Notes: generated by a model not told the origin, from the sequence alone. Counted from the first letter of the stretch, positions 1-8,577 are shown. The stretch is 45,498 nt of DNA from Clostridiales bacterium (GCA_015056485.1 SVGD01000012.1:1-45498); one strand, 5' to 3'. Numbers and translations: made by a program.

Positions 1-2
1 AT

Positions 3-242
3 GAAAATGTAAAAAAAGAAGTGTTTTTTGAAATGATTTTTATGACTTATAGCTATGTTCATAAAATGATTAATCAAGATGCTTTTCCTAATGCAATAAA
101 TTTATTTAACCCAGAACTTATGACAGGTAGAGGAAGAGGAAAGTACATGTATAAAAAAGAAATAAGAGAAGAAGGAGAAAAATTTTTAAGAGATACAATG
201 AAAAAGTATTTTCCAGACAATAAGATTTTGTATATAGTGTAA
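3..242 (+). CDS. C-terminal fragment of a class A protein, possibly SPL-family radical SAM
   Basis: The open frame enters from the left edge of the window, so the true start is outside and only about 79 C-terminal residues are visible. It contains a basic stretch (MTGRGRGKYMYKKE) followed by an acidic-basic helix and ends in ILYIV. That ending resembles what I recall of clostridial spore-photoproduct-lyase-like radical SAM proteins, but the CxxxCxxC cluster that would prove it is not in the window. Codon use is AT-rich, as in the majority gene class here. The function is therefore a weak guess; that it is the end of a real gene is fairly safe. Confidence 0.45.
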   Translation, partial: ENVKKEVFFEMIFMTYSYVHKMINQDAFPNAINLFNPELMTGRGRGKYMYKKEIREEGEKFLRDTMKKYFPDNKILYIV

Positions 243-289
243 TAAAATAAAAATAAATTTCTTGGAACGAGTGTTTTTTCTTATTACAG

Positions 290-318
290 TTGCATAATTA
301 TGTAAAATGGTATATAAT
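290..318 (+). promoter_or_regulatory. Class B promoter (TTGCAT-17-TATAAT)
   Basis: The -35 is TTGCAT and the -10 is TATAAT with a 17-base spacer, AATTATGTAAAATGGTA. The ATGTAAAA in the spacer recurs at the same helical position in other class B promoters in this window. It lies 66 bases before the start of the next gene. Confidence 0.75.
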
Positions 319-320
319 TG

Positions 321-347
321 CTGTTACTGGGAGGTCAGCAGTAACAG
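321..347 (+). promoter_or_regulatory. 5' UTR hairpin
   Basis: This is a perfect 9-bp inverted repeat, CTGTTACTG / CAGTAACAG, around a loop that contains GGAGG. It starts immediately after the -10 box, so it would form the very 5' end of the mRNA. It may stabilise the transcript or regulate it; function is inference. Confidence 0.6.
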
Positions 348-384
348 GCAAACTTTCAATTAATTAAATGAAAGGAAAATACAG

Positions 385-732
385 ATGCAAACTGTAAAAG
401 AGAGGTTAAATCTTTTAAACAAAGCGTGTGAAGATGCATTAAAACAACATCCTGAGGTTTTGGAAGGAAAGAAAATTCAATTTTCTGAAAACAGCGGCTC
501 TGCATGGAGACAAGGTATTTTTGCTGAATTTGGCGATGTTCCGGAAGATACGGTTAAACTCTATATTGCAACAATGAGCGGAGATATGTTCCGTATCCTT
601 ATGTCTAACAATATTCCTATTGCAGCAGCAAACTACATTAAAGAAAATGTTAAAAAGAAATGTGGCAGCAAAACTCTTGTAAGCTATAAAATCTTAGGAG
701 ATGAAATACTGGGATTTACTGTAACGTTTTAA
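385..732 (+). CDS. Unrecognised small cytosolic protein, class B
   Basis: The product is 115 aa with no signal peptide or membrane segment and I do not recognise a family. It is acidic-to-neutral with a mixed alpha/beta appearance. The start is set by AAAGGA eight bases upstream of ATG. It is a monocistronic unit: own promoter, 5' hairpin and a strong terminator just after the stop. Codon use differs from the flanking AT-rich genes (GCG, GGC, CCG, CGT, TGC), which suggests different ancestry. It resembles in size the other orphan class B gene at 1880-2275, though I see no clear sequence similarity. No in-frame CGG is present. Confidence 0.7.
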   Translation: MQTVKERLNLLNKACEDALKQHPEVLEGKKIQFSENSGSAWRQGIFAEFGDVPEDTVKLYIATMSGDMFRILMSNNIPIAAANYIKENVKKKCGSKTLVSYKILGDEILGFTVTF

Positions 733-743
733 TGAATCAAAAT

Positions 744-784
744 AAAAGAGGCTCTAATTCATTTGATGGATTAGAGCCTCTTTT
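744..784. terminator. Bidirectional intrinsic terminator
   Basis: A perfect 15-bp stem (AAAAGAGGCTCTAAT and its complement) has an 11-base loop and T-runs on both strands. It lies between convergent genes and can end both the class B gene on its left and tspO on its right. Confidence 0.9.
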
Positions 785-786
785 AT

Positions 787-1245
787 TTACTTGTTCAATA
801 AATAAATAGAAAAATTTAAAATTGAAGCAAATATTATCCATAATAAATATGGGATTTGTAATAAGCCAGCTACTTTATTTTTTTTATAAAATTCTTTTAT
901 CATTATAATTACTAATACAATTAATAATAAAATCCAGAAAAATGCAAACAATCTCCATTTTAATACGAAGAAAATTATAGACCATAAAAGATTCACAAAT
1001 AGTTGTAAGTAGTAGATATTATTAACTTTAGTATCAGTTAGAGAATTTGATTTTAAGATACCATAAGAAACTCCCATTAAAGTATATAAAATTGACCAAA
1101 CAATAGGGAAAAGTATGGCAGGTGGTGCAAAGGAAGGTTGGATTAAATAATCATAATCCATAGAACCAAAAGTTATAAAACCAACAATACTTCCAAGAAC
1201 AACAGGAAGTAAAATAGATTTTACATATGTAAGAATAGTATTCAT
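787..1245 (-). CDS. tspO: TspO/MBR family tryptophan-rich sensory protein
   Basis: The product is a 152-aa five-helix membrane protein. The order of hydrophobic segments and the motif SFAPPAILFPIVWSILYTLMG in the second helix (residues about 38-57) are typical of TspO, the bacterial relative of the mitochondrial translocator protein that binds porphyrins and other ligands. Length matches the family (150-165 aa). AAAGGAG lies upstream of the chosen ATG on the minus strand. It is AT-rich class A and stands alone, convergent with the class B gene on its left, sharing a terminator. Physiological role in this organism cannot be read from context. Confidence 0.88.
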   Translation of the reverse strand: MNTILTYVKSILLPVVLGSIVGFITFGSMDYDYLIQPSFAPPAILFPIVWSILYTLMGVSYGILKSNSLTDTKVNNIYYLQLFVNLLWSIIFFVLKWRLFAFFWILLLIVLVIIMIKEFYKKNKVAGLLQIPYLLWIIFASILNFSIYLLNK

Positions 1246-1317
1246 ATAAAAAAGTCACTCCTTTAATTAAAATATATTATAAATATATTTTGATTTTTAA
1301 AAAGTATGTTTAATATT

Positions 1318-1376
1318 GTAGGGGCGATTTTAATCGCCCGTTCTTCGAAGGCAGACGAATGGAATTCGTTTCTACA
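1318..1376. repeat. GC-rich interspersed repeat, copy 1
   Basis: It begins TGTAGGGGCGATTTTAATCG and continues with a second arm ending in TTCTACA, so the whole element is flanked by TGTAG/CTACA ends. The internal stem GGGCGATT/AATCGCCC is perfect. It is far richer in GC than its surroundings. Confidence 0.85.
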
Positions 1377-1401
1377 TAAATATAAAACACCAAAAACAAT
1401 A

Positions 1402-1430
1402 TTGACACAAATTATATCGAACATTATAAT
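1402..1430 (+). promoter_or_regulatory. Class A promoter (TTGACA-17-TATAAT)
   Basis: This is a consensus sigma-A promoter 30 bases before the next gene. The spacer lacks the ATGTAAA element seen in class B promoters. Confidence 0.85.
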
Positions 1431-1459
1431 TAAGAAAAACATCTAATTAGGAGATAAAA

Positions 1460-1828
1460 ATGAAAATAGTATTATGTGGTAGTAAAAAATTCATACCAAA
1501 ATTTTTTGAATTACAAAAAGAATTAGAAGAAAGACAATTTGAAGTTGTAGTACCCAGAGAATTTATAGAGGACATACCAAAAAAAGAAGCATCATTAATA
1601 CATTTTAAAGAGATTGACAAAGAAGATGTAGATGCATTATTAATAGTTAATGAAAATAAAAACAAAATAAAAAATTATATCGGAGCAAATGGATTTGCAG
1701 AATTAGCATTTGGATTTTATAAAGGAAAGACTATATATATTTTAAATGATATTTATGAACCATATAGTGAAGAATTATTAGCATGGGAGGTAATTCCTTT
1801 AAAAGGGAATATAAATTTAATACAATAA
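1460..1828 (+). CDS. Nucleoside 2-deoxyribosyltransferase-like protein
   Basis: The 122-aa product starts with a Rossmann-like strand (MKIVLCGSKKF) and contains DALLIVNENKNKIKNYIGAN followed by FAELAFGFYKGKTIYIL. This matches small clostridial proteins of the nucleoside 2-deoxyribosyltransferase/YtoQ-like superfamily, in which the Asn-rich strand and the E of AELAFA line the active site. Whether it is an active transferase is unknown. AGGAG sits seven bases before ATG. It is monocistronic, with its own promoter and a bidirectional terminator at its stop. Confidence 0.7.
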   Translation: MKIVLCGSKKFIPKFFELQKELEERQFEVVVPREFIEDIPKKEASLIHFKEIDKEDVDALLIVNENKNKIKNYIGANGFAELAFGFYKGKTIYILNDIYEPYSEELLAWEVIPLKGNINLIQ

Positions 1829-1869
1829 AAAAAGCCGTGTTTGAAGAAAACTTCAAACACGGCTTTTTT
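1828..1869. terminator. Bidirectional intrinsic terminator
   Basis: A perfect 19-bp stem, AAAAAAGCCGTGTTTGAAG with its complement, has a 4-base loop. The A-run and T-run on either side serve the convergent genes on both strands. Confidence 0.93.
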
Positions 1870-1879
1870 ACGGTTGAAT

Positions 1880-2275
1880 TCAATTAAAGGTTATCCTAAT
1901 CGGCAGACAATTTTCAATTGTCAGATAAGGATTGAAAGATATCATCGGAGAACAATCTGAAAACTTCTCTTTAAAACCTTGAATAAAGAATGTTGCATGC
2001 ATAGCTAAGAGTACCTTAAAGTCTACAGAATTTATAAGTACATCAACATAGTTAATAGAATTTGTTGGCAGCATTTTATATGCTAATACAACATTAACAG
2101 ATGAATTGTCAATGTCTTTTTTACAACATTCATCAACAATTTTCACAATATCAGCATCATTCATTAATTCTCTTCTTATAAAAGTAAATTTTTTTTCTTT
2201 AAGAGGAGATGGAAAGCTACTATATGTTTGTTCTACCGATTTTTCTATCCTTTCAAAAATTTTTTCTGAATCCAT
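1880..2275 (-). CDS. Unrecognised small protein, class B
   Basis: The product is 131 aa with no signal peptide or clear membrane helix. The N-terminus is charged (MDSEKIFERIEKS) and there is a CC pair near residue 49. I do not recognise the family. It has its own class B promoter on the minus strand and a leader of about 80 bases containing possible hairpins. The terminator is shared with the convergent gene. It uses AGG and AGA for arginine and has no CGG. It may be a distant relative in architecture of the 385-732 gene; function is not inferable. Confidence 0.7.
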   Translation of the reverse strand: MDSEKIFERIEKSVEQTYSSFPSPLKEKKFTFIRRELMNDADIVKIVDECCKKDIDNSSVNVVLAYKMLPTNSINYVDVLINSVDFKVLLAMHATFFIQGFKEKFSDCSPMISFNPYLTIENCLPIRITFN

Positions 2276-2360
2276 ATTTTAGTTCACGCCCTAAAATAGA
2301 TTTTTACAAACGATGTCTGACCCATCGTGCAAAACGGACATACTAATGTTTTGCAGAAAA
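2276..2360 (-). promoter_or_regulatory. Structured 5' leader of the class B gene
   Basis: Read on the minus strand, the leader has two inverted repeats: GCAAAAC...GTTTTGC, and CGATG-GGTCAGA-CATCG. They lie between the -10 box and the start codon. A regulatory role is inference. Confidence 0.5.
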
Positions 2361-2389
2361 ATTATAACATATTAACATAAAAATGTAAA
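2361..2389 (-). promoter_or_regulatory. Class B promoter (TTTACA-17-TATAAT)
   Basis: The minus-strand -35 is TTTACA, the spacer is TTTTTATGTTAATATGT and the -10 is TATAAT. The -35 and spacer together form an imperfect inverted repeat, TTTACAT-N4-ATGTTAA. Confidence 0.75.
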
Positions 2390-2426
2390 GATGCTAATTT
2401 ATATGCTAAAATTTATTTCAAACTTT

Positions 2427-2488
2427 GTAGGGGCGACCATTGGTCGTCCGTGCTTCGATGGCGGGCGAACGCAGTTCGCCCCTACAAA
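2427..2488. repeat. GC-rich interspersed repeat, copy 2 (double palindrome)
   Basis: It starts TGTAGGGGCGACCATTGGTC and ends GTTCGCCCCTACAA. Two GC-rich stems lie inside terminal TGTAGGGGC / GCCCCTACA ends. Confidence 0.9.
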
Positions 2489-2530
2489 CATCCAATTACT
2501 CAAATTCCAATAACCAAACCCAAATTAAAT

Positions 2531-2559
2531 TTGCAATATAAATAATTTTAAGATATAAT
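2531..2559 (+). promoter_or_regulatory. Class A promoter for the dxs-like operon (TTGCAA-17-TATAAT)
   Basis: The spacing is a standard 17 bases and it lies 27 bases before the start codon, leaving a short leader with AAAGGAGAG. Confidence 0.8.
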
Positions 2560-2586
2560 TTGGACAGATAAAAAAGGAGAGATATT

Positions 2587-4347
2587 ATGATATTAGATAG
2601 AATAAATCAACCTAGAGATTTGAAAAGTTTAAATAATGAAGAAATGGAATTACTAGCAGAGGAAATCAGATACGCTATTTTAAATAGAGTTAGTAAAAAT
2701 GGAGGGCATGTTGGTCCTAATTTAGGAGTTGTGGAACTAACAATTGCATTACACTATGTTTTCAATTCTCCAATAGATAAAATTGTTTATGATGTTTCAC
2801 ATCAATGTTATCCACATAAAATTATTACAGGTCGTAAAGAAGGATTTTTGAACCCAGAACAATTTAATAAAGTTTCTGGATATACAAATCCTGCAGAATC
2901 TGAACACGATATTTTTAAAGTAGGTCATACATCTACATCTGTAAGTTTAGCTTGTGGACTTGCAAAAGCAAGGAATTTAAAAGGTGATAATGAAAATATT
3001 ATAGCAGTAATAGGTGATGGTTCTCTTTCTGGAGGGGAAGCATTTGAAGGACTTGATAATGCAGCTGAATTAAATAGTAATTTTATAATTGTAGTAAATG
3101 ATAATGATATAAGTATTGCACCAAACTATGGTGGAATTTATAAAAATTTAAAATTATTAAGAGATACTGAAGGAAAAGCAGAGTGTAATTTCTTTAAAGC
3201 TATGGGACTTGATTACTGTTATGTAAAAGATGGTAATAATCTACAAGAATTAATAAAAACTTTTGAAGAAATAAAAGATATAGACCATCCTATAGTTGTT
3301 CATATAAATACTGTAAAGGGTAAAGGTAAAGAATATATTGAAAAAAATAAAGAAGCTTGGCATTGGAGTGTTCCTTTTGATTTGGAAACAGGAACAAGAA
3401 TCGCTAAAGGAAATGGTGATAAAACATATACTCAATTAACAGCAGACTTTTTATATGAGAAAGCGAAAAGTGATAAAAAAGTTATGGTAATAACACCTGC
3501 AACTGCAAATATTCTTGATTTTACTCCAAAGTTTAGAGAAGATTTAGGTGAACAATTTATAGATGTTGGAATTGCAGAAGAACATGCTATTGCATATGCA
3601 TCAGGTCTAGCTAAAAATGGTGCAAAACCAGTTGTTGGAATTCATAGTTCATTTATGCAAAGAGCTTATGACCAATTATCTCAAGACTTAGCAATAAATA
3701 AAAATCCAGCTGTAATTTTAGTTGTTAGGGGTGGTATTTCAAGTAGTGATGTTACACATTTAGGAATGTTTGATATTCCACTTGCAAGTAATATTCCAAA
3801 TATTGTTTATTTAGCACCAACATGCAAACAAGAGTATTTTGCAATGTTAGAATGGGGAATAGAACAAAAAGAATACCCAGTTATGATACGTGTTCCTAAT
3901 ACAAGTGTTACAGAAAAAGATATTACAATTGAAAAAGATTATTCAAATCTTAATAAATATAAAATTGAAAAACAAGGCGAAAAAGTTGCAATTATTGCAT
4001 TAGGTAATTTCTATGAATTGGGAGAAAAGGTGAAAAAAGAATTAAAAGAACAAAAGGGTATAAATGCAACTTTAGTAAATCCAAGATATATAACAGGTAT
4101 AGACGAGGATGTTTTAGAAAAATTAAAAGAAAATCATAAAATTGTAATTACTCTTGAAGATGGAATTTTAGATGGAGGATTTGGTGAAAAAATCACAAGA
4201 TTCTACGGTGATTCAAATATGAAAGTACTAAACTTTGGAGCTAAAAAAGAATTTATAGATAGAACACCTTTAAATGAATTATATACAAAATATCATTTAA
4301 CAGAAGAATTAATTGTTTCAGATATTATGACTGTAATAGAAAAATAA
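2587..4347 (+). CDS. dxs: 1-deoxy-D-xylulose-5-phosphate synthase-like enzyme
   Basis: This thiamine-diphosphate enzyme would condense pyruvate with glyceraldehyde 3-phosphate at the start of the MEP isoprenoid pathway. The three transketolase-type domains are present in order. The ThDP site has GDGSLSGGEAFEGLDNA (residues about 142-158) and NDNDISIAPN (about 171). The pyrimidine-binding domain has GIAEEHAIAYASG (about 327), with the catalytic Glu, and RAYDQLSQD. A C-terminal domain follows. At 586 aa it is slightly shorter than typical DXS (about 620). Its neighbours are a dehydrogenase and PepT, not isoprenoid genes, so it may be a paralogue with a different acceptor. AAGGAGA precedes the ATG. 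Confidence 0.82.
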   Translation: MILDRINQPRDLKSLNNEEMELLAEEIRYAILNRVSKNGGHVGPNLGVVELTIALHYVFNSPIDKIVYDVSHQCYPHKIITGRKEGFLNPEQFNKVSGYTNPAESEHDIFKVGHTSTSVSLACGLAKARNLKGDNENIIAVIGDGSLSGGEAFEGLDNAAELNSNFIIVVNDNDISIAPNYGGIYKNLKLLRDTEGKAECNFFKAMGLDYCYVKDGNNLQELIKTFEEIKDIDHPIVVHINTVKGKGKEYIEKNKEAWHWSVPFDLETGTRIAKGNGDKTYTQLTADFLYEKAKSDKKVMVITPATANILDFTPKFREDLGEQFIDVGIAEEHAIAYASGLAKNGAKPVVGIHSSFMQRAYDQLSQDLAINKNPAVILVVRGGISSSDVTHLGMFDIPLASNIPNIVYLAPTCKQEYFAMLEWGIEQKEYPVMIRVPNTSVTEKDITIEKDYSNLNKYKIEKQGEKVAIIALGNFYELGEKVKKELKEQKGINATLVNPRYITGIDEDVLEKLKENHKIVITLEDGILDGGFGEKITRFYGDSNMKVLNFGAKKEFIDRTPLNELYTKYHLTEELIVSDIMTVIEK

Positions 4348-4369
4348 ATTATAAAGGAGAAGTTTTATA

Positions 4370-5290
4370 ATGGAAATTTATATTATTGATAAAAAAGAAA
4401 ATTTCAATGATGAACAAATAAAAAGAATAGAGCAATGTGGAGAAGTTATATTTATAGAGGAAGAACATGACATGCTTGAAGGTGCTTACACGAAATCTAA
4501 TGAAGAAAAAATAATTGCTATAAATCCAGACTTAATAGGTTGGGAATTACCAAATAATGTACTTAATAAAATTACAAATTTAAAAGCAATATGTCTGATG
4601 TCTACATCATATTCTTATGTAGATTTAGAGTACTGCAAAAATAGAAATATAGTAGTTACAAATGTTCCTAATTACTCTACTGATTCAGTTGCAGAATACG
4701 CAGTTTTTCTAATGTTATCAATAAGTAGAAAACTTCCAATACAAATAAAAGGTGAGTGGAAAGAAAACTTCACTGATGAATTTTGTGGAATGCAAATAAA
4801 AGGAAAAACAGCAGCAATATTAGGGTTAGGACATATAGGACAAAGAATTTCTGATATATTAAAAGGTGTGGGGATGAATATTATATATTGGTCAAAAAAT
4901 ACTAGAAATGATAAGTATACTTATAAAGAACTAGATGAAATTTTTAAAGAAGCTGATTTTATTTTTCCAACATTTCTAATAAATGATGAAACTAAAAAGA
5001 TTATTACAGATGATAGAATTAATTCTATGAAAAGTAGTGCAAGTATAGTTACTATCGTTGGAACAGACATATTTAATAAAGAATTAGTTTTAGAAAAAGT
5101 AAAAAACAATACGCTTTATGGGTTAGCTTTTGAAAAATCAAATGATAATATAAATAATTATGAAGGGAATGTATTAGTAACTTCACCTTATGCATGGTAT
5201 ACAGTAGATTCATTAAGTAACTGTATGGAAATATGGGTTAACTCTATAGAGGGAATAGCTAATAATGAATTTATAAATACAGTTAATTAA
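4370..5290 (+). CDS. D-isomer 2-hydroxyacid dehydrogenase homologue lacking catalytic residues
   Basis: The 306-aa protein has a family-type NAD-binding motif, AAILGLGHIGQRISD, near residue 145, and the upstream signature TNVPNYSTDSVAEYAVFLML near 100. Two usual catalytic positions look changed. The NxxRG segment reads TIVGTD (about residue 228), with no Arg. The PHxA histidine segment reads SPYAWYT (about 272), with Tyr instead of His. It may therefore be a binding protein or use altered chemistry. It lies 22 bases behind the dxs-like gene with a GGAG site, so it is likely co-transcribed with it and with pepT. Confidence 0.75.
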   Translation: MEIYIIDKKENFNDEQIKRIEQCGEVIFIEEEHDMLEGAYTKSNEEKIIAINPDLIGWELPNNVLNKITNLKAICLMSTSYSYVDLEYCKNRNIVVTNVPNYSTDSVAEYAVFLMLSISRKLPIQIKGEWKENFTDEFCGMQIKGKTAAILGLGHIGQRISDILKGVGMNIIYWSKNTRNDKYTYKELDEIFKEADFIFPTFLINDETKKIITDDRINSMKSSASIVTIVGTDIFNKELVLEKVKNNTLYGLAFEKSNDNINNYEGNVLVTSPYAWYTVDSLSNCMEIWVNSIEGIANNEFINTVN

Positions 5291-5305
5291 GAAAGGTTTA
5301 TAAAT

Positions 5306-6511
5306 ATGGATGTATTAGAAAGATTTTTAAAGTATATTTCAATACCAACTAATTCCACAAATAAAAGTGAATCTATACCAAGTACAGATTCACAAAAAGG
5401 TTTGGCAGAGTTATTAGTAAAGGAATTAAAACAACTTAATCTTGATGAAGTTTATTATGATGAAGAACATTGCTATGTATATGGAGTATTAAAAGGAAAT
5501 GACTTGTTTCCTAAGATTGGTTTTATTTCACATTTGGATACTTCAGAAGAAGTTACAGATAAAAACGTTAAACCAAGAATTATAAAAAACTATGATGGAA
5601 AAGATATAGAACTAAATAAAGATATTATTTTAAGTATAAATAATTTTCCAGAATTAAAAAATTATATAGGAAAAACAATAGTAACAACAGATGGAACAAC
5701 ACTTTTAGGAGCAGATGATAAAGCTGGCATTGCAGAAATAATGGCAATGCTAGAATATTTTGTTGATACGAAAGAAGAACATGGAGATATTTATGTTGCA
5801 TTTACCCCAGACGAAGAAATTGGAAAAGGAACAGATTTCTTTGATTTTTCAAGATTTAAAGCGGATTTTGCATATACTGCTGATGGCTCTGATGTAGGAG
5901 AAATATCATATGAAAATTTTAATGCAGCAACTGCAAAAATAAAGATTGAAGGAATATCAACTCATACGGGTTCAGCTAAAGACAAGATGGTAAATTCTAG
6001 TCTCATAGCAAATGAGATAATAAATTTAATACCAAATGAAAGACCTGAAAATACAGAAGGATATGAAGGGTTCTATCATTTAAACTTTATAAATGGAAGT
6101 GTTTCTAATACAGAAATTAAATATCTTATAAGAGATTTTGATAAAACTGGTTTTGAAAATAGAAAACAAAATATAAAGAATATTATTGGACTTTTAAATG
6201 AAAAATATAATGGTTGTATTAAACTTGAAATTAGTGATACATATTATAACATGAAAGATAAGATAGTACAAAACATGCACATAATAGAGAATGCTAAAAA
6301 TGCAGTGAAACGATTAGGAATAGAACCAACTATAACAGCAATTAGAGGAGGGACAGATGGGGCAGAAATTACAAAAAAAGCAATACCTTGTCCTAATTTA
6401 GGAATAGGAGCTATGAATTTTCATAGCATTTATGAATGTGCATGTGTAGAAGATATGCAAAAAGCATGTGAAGTTATGATTGAAATAATAAAAGAATATA
6501 CAATAAATTAA
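5306..6511 (+). CDS. pepT: Peptidase T (M20B tripeptide aminopeptidase)
   Basis: This cytosolic dizinc enzyme removes the N-terminal residue of tripeptides. All metal and catalytic segments are visible: HLDTSEE (about 77), GADDKAG (about 136), PDEEIGKG (about 168), TADGSDVGE (about 191), the dimerisation-domain HTGSA (about 219), RGGTDGAE (about 349) and the last zinc ligand region NFHSIYE (about 371). The length of 401 aa matches the family. It is 15 bases after the preceding gene with GAAAGG upstream and ends 18 bases before the next, as the third gene of an operon. No CGG in frame. Confidence 0.95.
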   Translation: MDVLERFLKYISIPTNSTNKSESIPSTDSQKGLAELLVKELKQLNLDEVYYDEEHCYVYGVLKGNDLFPKIGFISHLDTSEEVTDKNVKPRIIKNYDGKDIELNKDIILSINNFPELKNYIGKTIVTTDGTTLLGADDKAGIAEIMAMLEYFVDTKEEHGDIYVAFTPDEEIGKGTDFFDFSRFKADFAYTADGSDVGEISYENFNAATAKIKIEGISTHTGSAKDKMVNSSLIANEIINLIPNERPENTEGYEGFYHLNFINGSVSNTEIKYLIRDFDKTGFENRKQNIKNIIGLLNEKYNGCIKLEISDTYYNMKDKIVQNMHIIENAKNAVKRLGIEPTITAIRGGTDGAEITKKAIPCPNLGIGAMNFHSIYECACVEDMQKACEVMIEIIKEYTIN

Positions 6512-6529
6512 GAAATAGGAGTATAATGA

Positions 6530-7036
6530 ATGTTATTTATATTAGCACAAATTTTTGGATTTATTGAATTAATAATTACAGTAATTTATGTTCATTTTAA
6601 AAGTAAAGAAAAAATTGTAATGTGGTCTGTAATCTTAAATTTAATTGCAGCTACACAATTCTTTTTATTAAATGCCATTACAGGAGGAATTGTATCAATT
6701 ATAAATGCAATAAGATGCTTTGTATTTTACTATTATAAGAAAAAAGATAAAAAGCCATCAACTGTAACATTAGTTATATTTATATCAATAGCAGTATTAA
6801 GCGGAGTAATAACGTGGCAAAACATATGGAGTATTATTCCAATAATTGCTACAGTAATATACACATATGGGCTATGGCAAGATAAGGTAAAGGTAATTAG
6901 GATAACTGCAGGAATTGTCGGATTTGGATGGGGAATTTATGACATTATTGTTATGGCTTATGTAGCAGCAATACAAGAGTTCTTGCAATTAGCATCCTCA
7001 GTAATTGCATTATATACAAATAGAAAGAAAAAATGA
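6530..7036 (+). CDS. YgjV-family inner membrane protein
   Basis: This 168-aa protein has about six hydrophobic segments with short basic loops (YYKKKDKKP near residue 66). The early segment FGFIELIITVIY, the pair of Asn/Gln-containing helices (NLIAATQFFLL) and the W-G-IYD motif near residue 140 resemble the YgjV/Imp-YgjV family of putative membrane proteins, whose function is unknown. It closes the dxs-like/pepT operon; AGGAG lies nine bases upstream of ATG. A GC-rich repeat follows directly after the stop. Confidence 0.7.
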   Translation: MLFILAQIFGFIELIITVIYVHFKSKEKIVMWSVILNLIAATQFFLLNAITGGIVSIINAIRCFVFYYYKKKDKKPSTVTLVIFISIAVLSGVITWQNIWSIIPIIATVIYTYGLWQDKVKVIRITAGIVGFGWGIYDIIVMAYVAAIQEFLQLASSVIALYTNRKKK

Positions 7037-7042
7037 AACGTT

Positions 7043-7172
7043 GTAGGGGCGACCATTGATCGTCTGTTCTTCGTAGCAATTACTTAAATATAAATAGAAA
7101 TAATATTAGCATTAAAATAATAAAATTAGTAAGCCTTTGTAGTTCGGACGACCAATGGTCGCCCCCTACAAA
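7043..7172. repeat. Pair of GC-rich repeats in inverted orientation (copies 3 and 4)
   Basis: A left unit (TGTAGGGGCGACCATTGATC..., 7043-7075) and a right unit in reverse orientation (GGACGACCAATGGTCGCC..., 7144-7172) flank about 70 bases of plain AT-rich DNA. No gene is seen between them. The arrangement could form a long hairpin or represent two insertions. Confidence 0.85.
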
Positions 7173-7198
7173 TCATAAAATAAATTAAGGAGAGCAAA

Positions 7199-7681
7199 AT
7201 GAATAAATTATTATTAGTAATAGATTGTCAAGAAAGTTTTGTTAATAAATATACTAAAAAATATGTAACTAAAATTGATGAATTAGTAAAAGCAAAAAAA
7301 TATAATTTTATTGCTTTTACAAAATTTATTAATAATAATGAAAGTGTATTTTACAAAAAATTAAAGTATGAAGGTTGTATGAATAAAGAACAACAAAAAA
7401 TTGTAATTGATACAAACCAAAATAAAATTTTTAACAAATACATTTATTCAGCTGTGAATGAAGAATTAGAAAAATATTTAAAAGATAATAATATTGATGA
7501 AATACATTTATGTGGATTTGATACAGATGCATGTGTTCAAAAAACTGCAATTGATTTATTTGAAAATAATACTCAAGTATATGTGCTAAAAGATTACTGC
7601 ATGAGCTCAGCAGGAGTAAAAGTACATAATTTTGCAATAAAAAATTTACAAAGATTAATAGGCAAAGAATCTATTATATAA
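7199..7681 (+). CDS. Isochorismatase-family cysteine hydrolase
   Basis: The 160-aa product has the family layout. The N-terminal strand LLLVIDCQESFVN carries the catalytic Asp at residue 9. A later segment, IDEIHLCGFDTDACVQKTA, supplies the nucleophilic Cys (about residue 112) after a beta strand. Such enzymes hydrolyse amides such as nicotinamide or related small substrates; the substrate here is unknown. It is AT-rich class A, with AAGGAGAG before ATG. It is followed 29 bases later by a HAD phosphatase, perhaps in one transcript. Confidence 0.85.
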   Translation: MNKLLLVIDCQESFVNKYTKKYVTKIDELVKAKKYNFIAFTKFINNNESVFYKKLKYEGCMNKEQQKIVIDTNQNKIFNKYIYSAVNEELEKYLKDNNIDEIHLCGFDTDACVQKTAIDLFENNTQVYVLKDYCMSSAGVKVHNFAIKNLQRLIGKESII

Positions 7682-7710
7682 ATTTTTGAATAAATAAAAG
7701 GAGAATTCAA

Positions 7711-8577
7711 ATGAAAGATATAAGAGGAATCATATTAGATGTTGATGGAGTTATAATTGGAGAGAAAATAGGTTTCAATTCTCCAAATCCACATATTGAT
7801 GTTATTAATAAACTAAAAGAAATAAGAAATAAAGGAATACCGATTAGTCTATGTACAGCTAAACCTCATTTTTCAATAGGAAATATTATAAAAGAAGCTG
7901 GATTAAATAATTATCATATTGCCGATGGAGGAAGTGTCATAATAAATCCTATAAATAATGAAATAGTAAAAAAACATATAATAAATAAAGAAATTGCAAA
8001 AGAAATATTAAAAATGTATATCAATAATAATGTATATACAGAATTTTATACTGTAGATAATTATTTCATACAAAAAGACCAAGAGTCTAAAATAACTAAA
8101 CAACACATTCATATATTACAAAATAATCCAGTTATGTTAGATAATATAGCAGAAGAAAGTATGAAATATGAAATCACTAAAATAATGCCAATTGCATTTG
8201 ACGAACAAGACCAAATTAGAGTTGAAAAACTTTTTGAAGAAATGAACACAGGTTTAACATTAAGTTGGGGAATTCATCCAGTTGCAAATCCATTGAAATT
8301 TGGAATTATAACATCAGCCGGAATATCAAAAAAACAAGGAGCTATTGAAATTTCAAACAATATAAATGTTCCATTGGAGAATATTTTAGCAGTTGGAGAT
8401 AGCACAAGTGATTGGCAATTTATAGATTTGTGTGGTTATGGAGCTGCAATGGGGAATGCTAGCGAAAAATTAAAAGAACTTGTGAAAACAAAAGAAAAAA
8501 ATCATTTCTATATCGGTGGAGATGTAGATGAAAATGGAATACTTCAAATTTTCGATTATTTCAAAGAACAATTGTAG
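7711..8577 (+). CDS. HAD-superfamily (Cof-type) phosphatase
   Basis: HAD motif I is LDVDGVIIG (residues about 8-16), motif II lies around SLCTAKPHF (about 47) and motifs III/IV give GDSTSDWQFIDLCG (about 229), which binds Mg2+. The large alpha/beta cap between motifs II and III is typical of the IIB/Cof subfamily, which dephosphorylates sugar phosphates or similar metabolites. The length of 288 aa fits. AAAGGAGAA precedes ATG. The substrate cannot be read from its neighbours. Confidence 0.87.
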   Translation: MKDIRGIILDVDGVIIGEKIGFNSPNPHIDVINKLKEIRNKGIPISLCTAKPHFSIGNIIKEAGLNNYHIADGGSVIINPINNEIVKKHIINKEIAKEILKMYINNNVYTEFYTVDNYFIQKDQESKITKQHIHILQNNPVMLDNIAEESMKYEITKIMPIAFDEQDQIRVEKLFEEMNTGLTLSWGIHPVANPLKFGIITSAGISKKQGAIEISNNINVPLENILAVGDSTSDWQFIDLCGYGAAMGNASEKLKELVKTKEKNHFYIGGDVDENGILQIFDYFKEQL

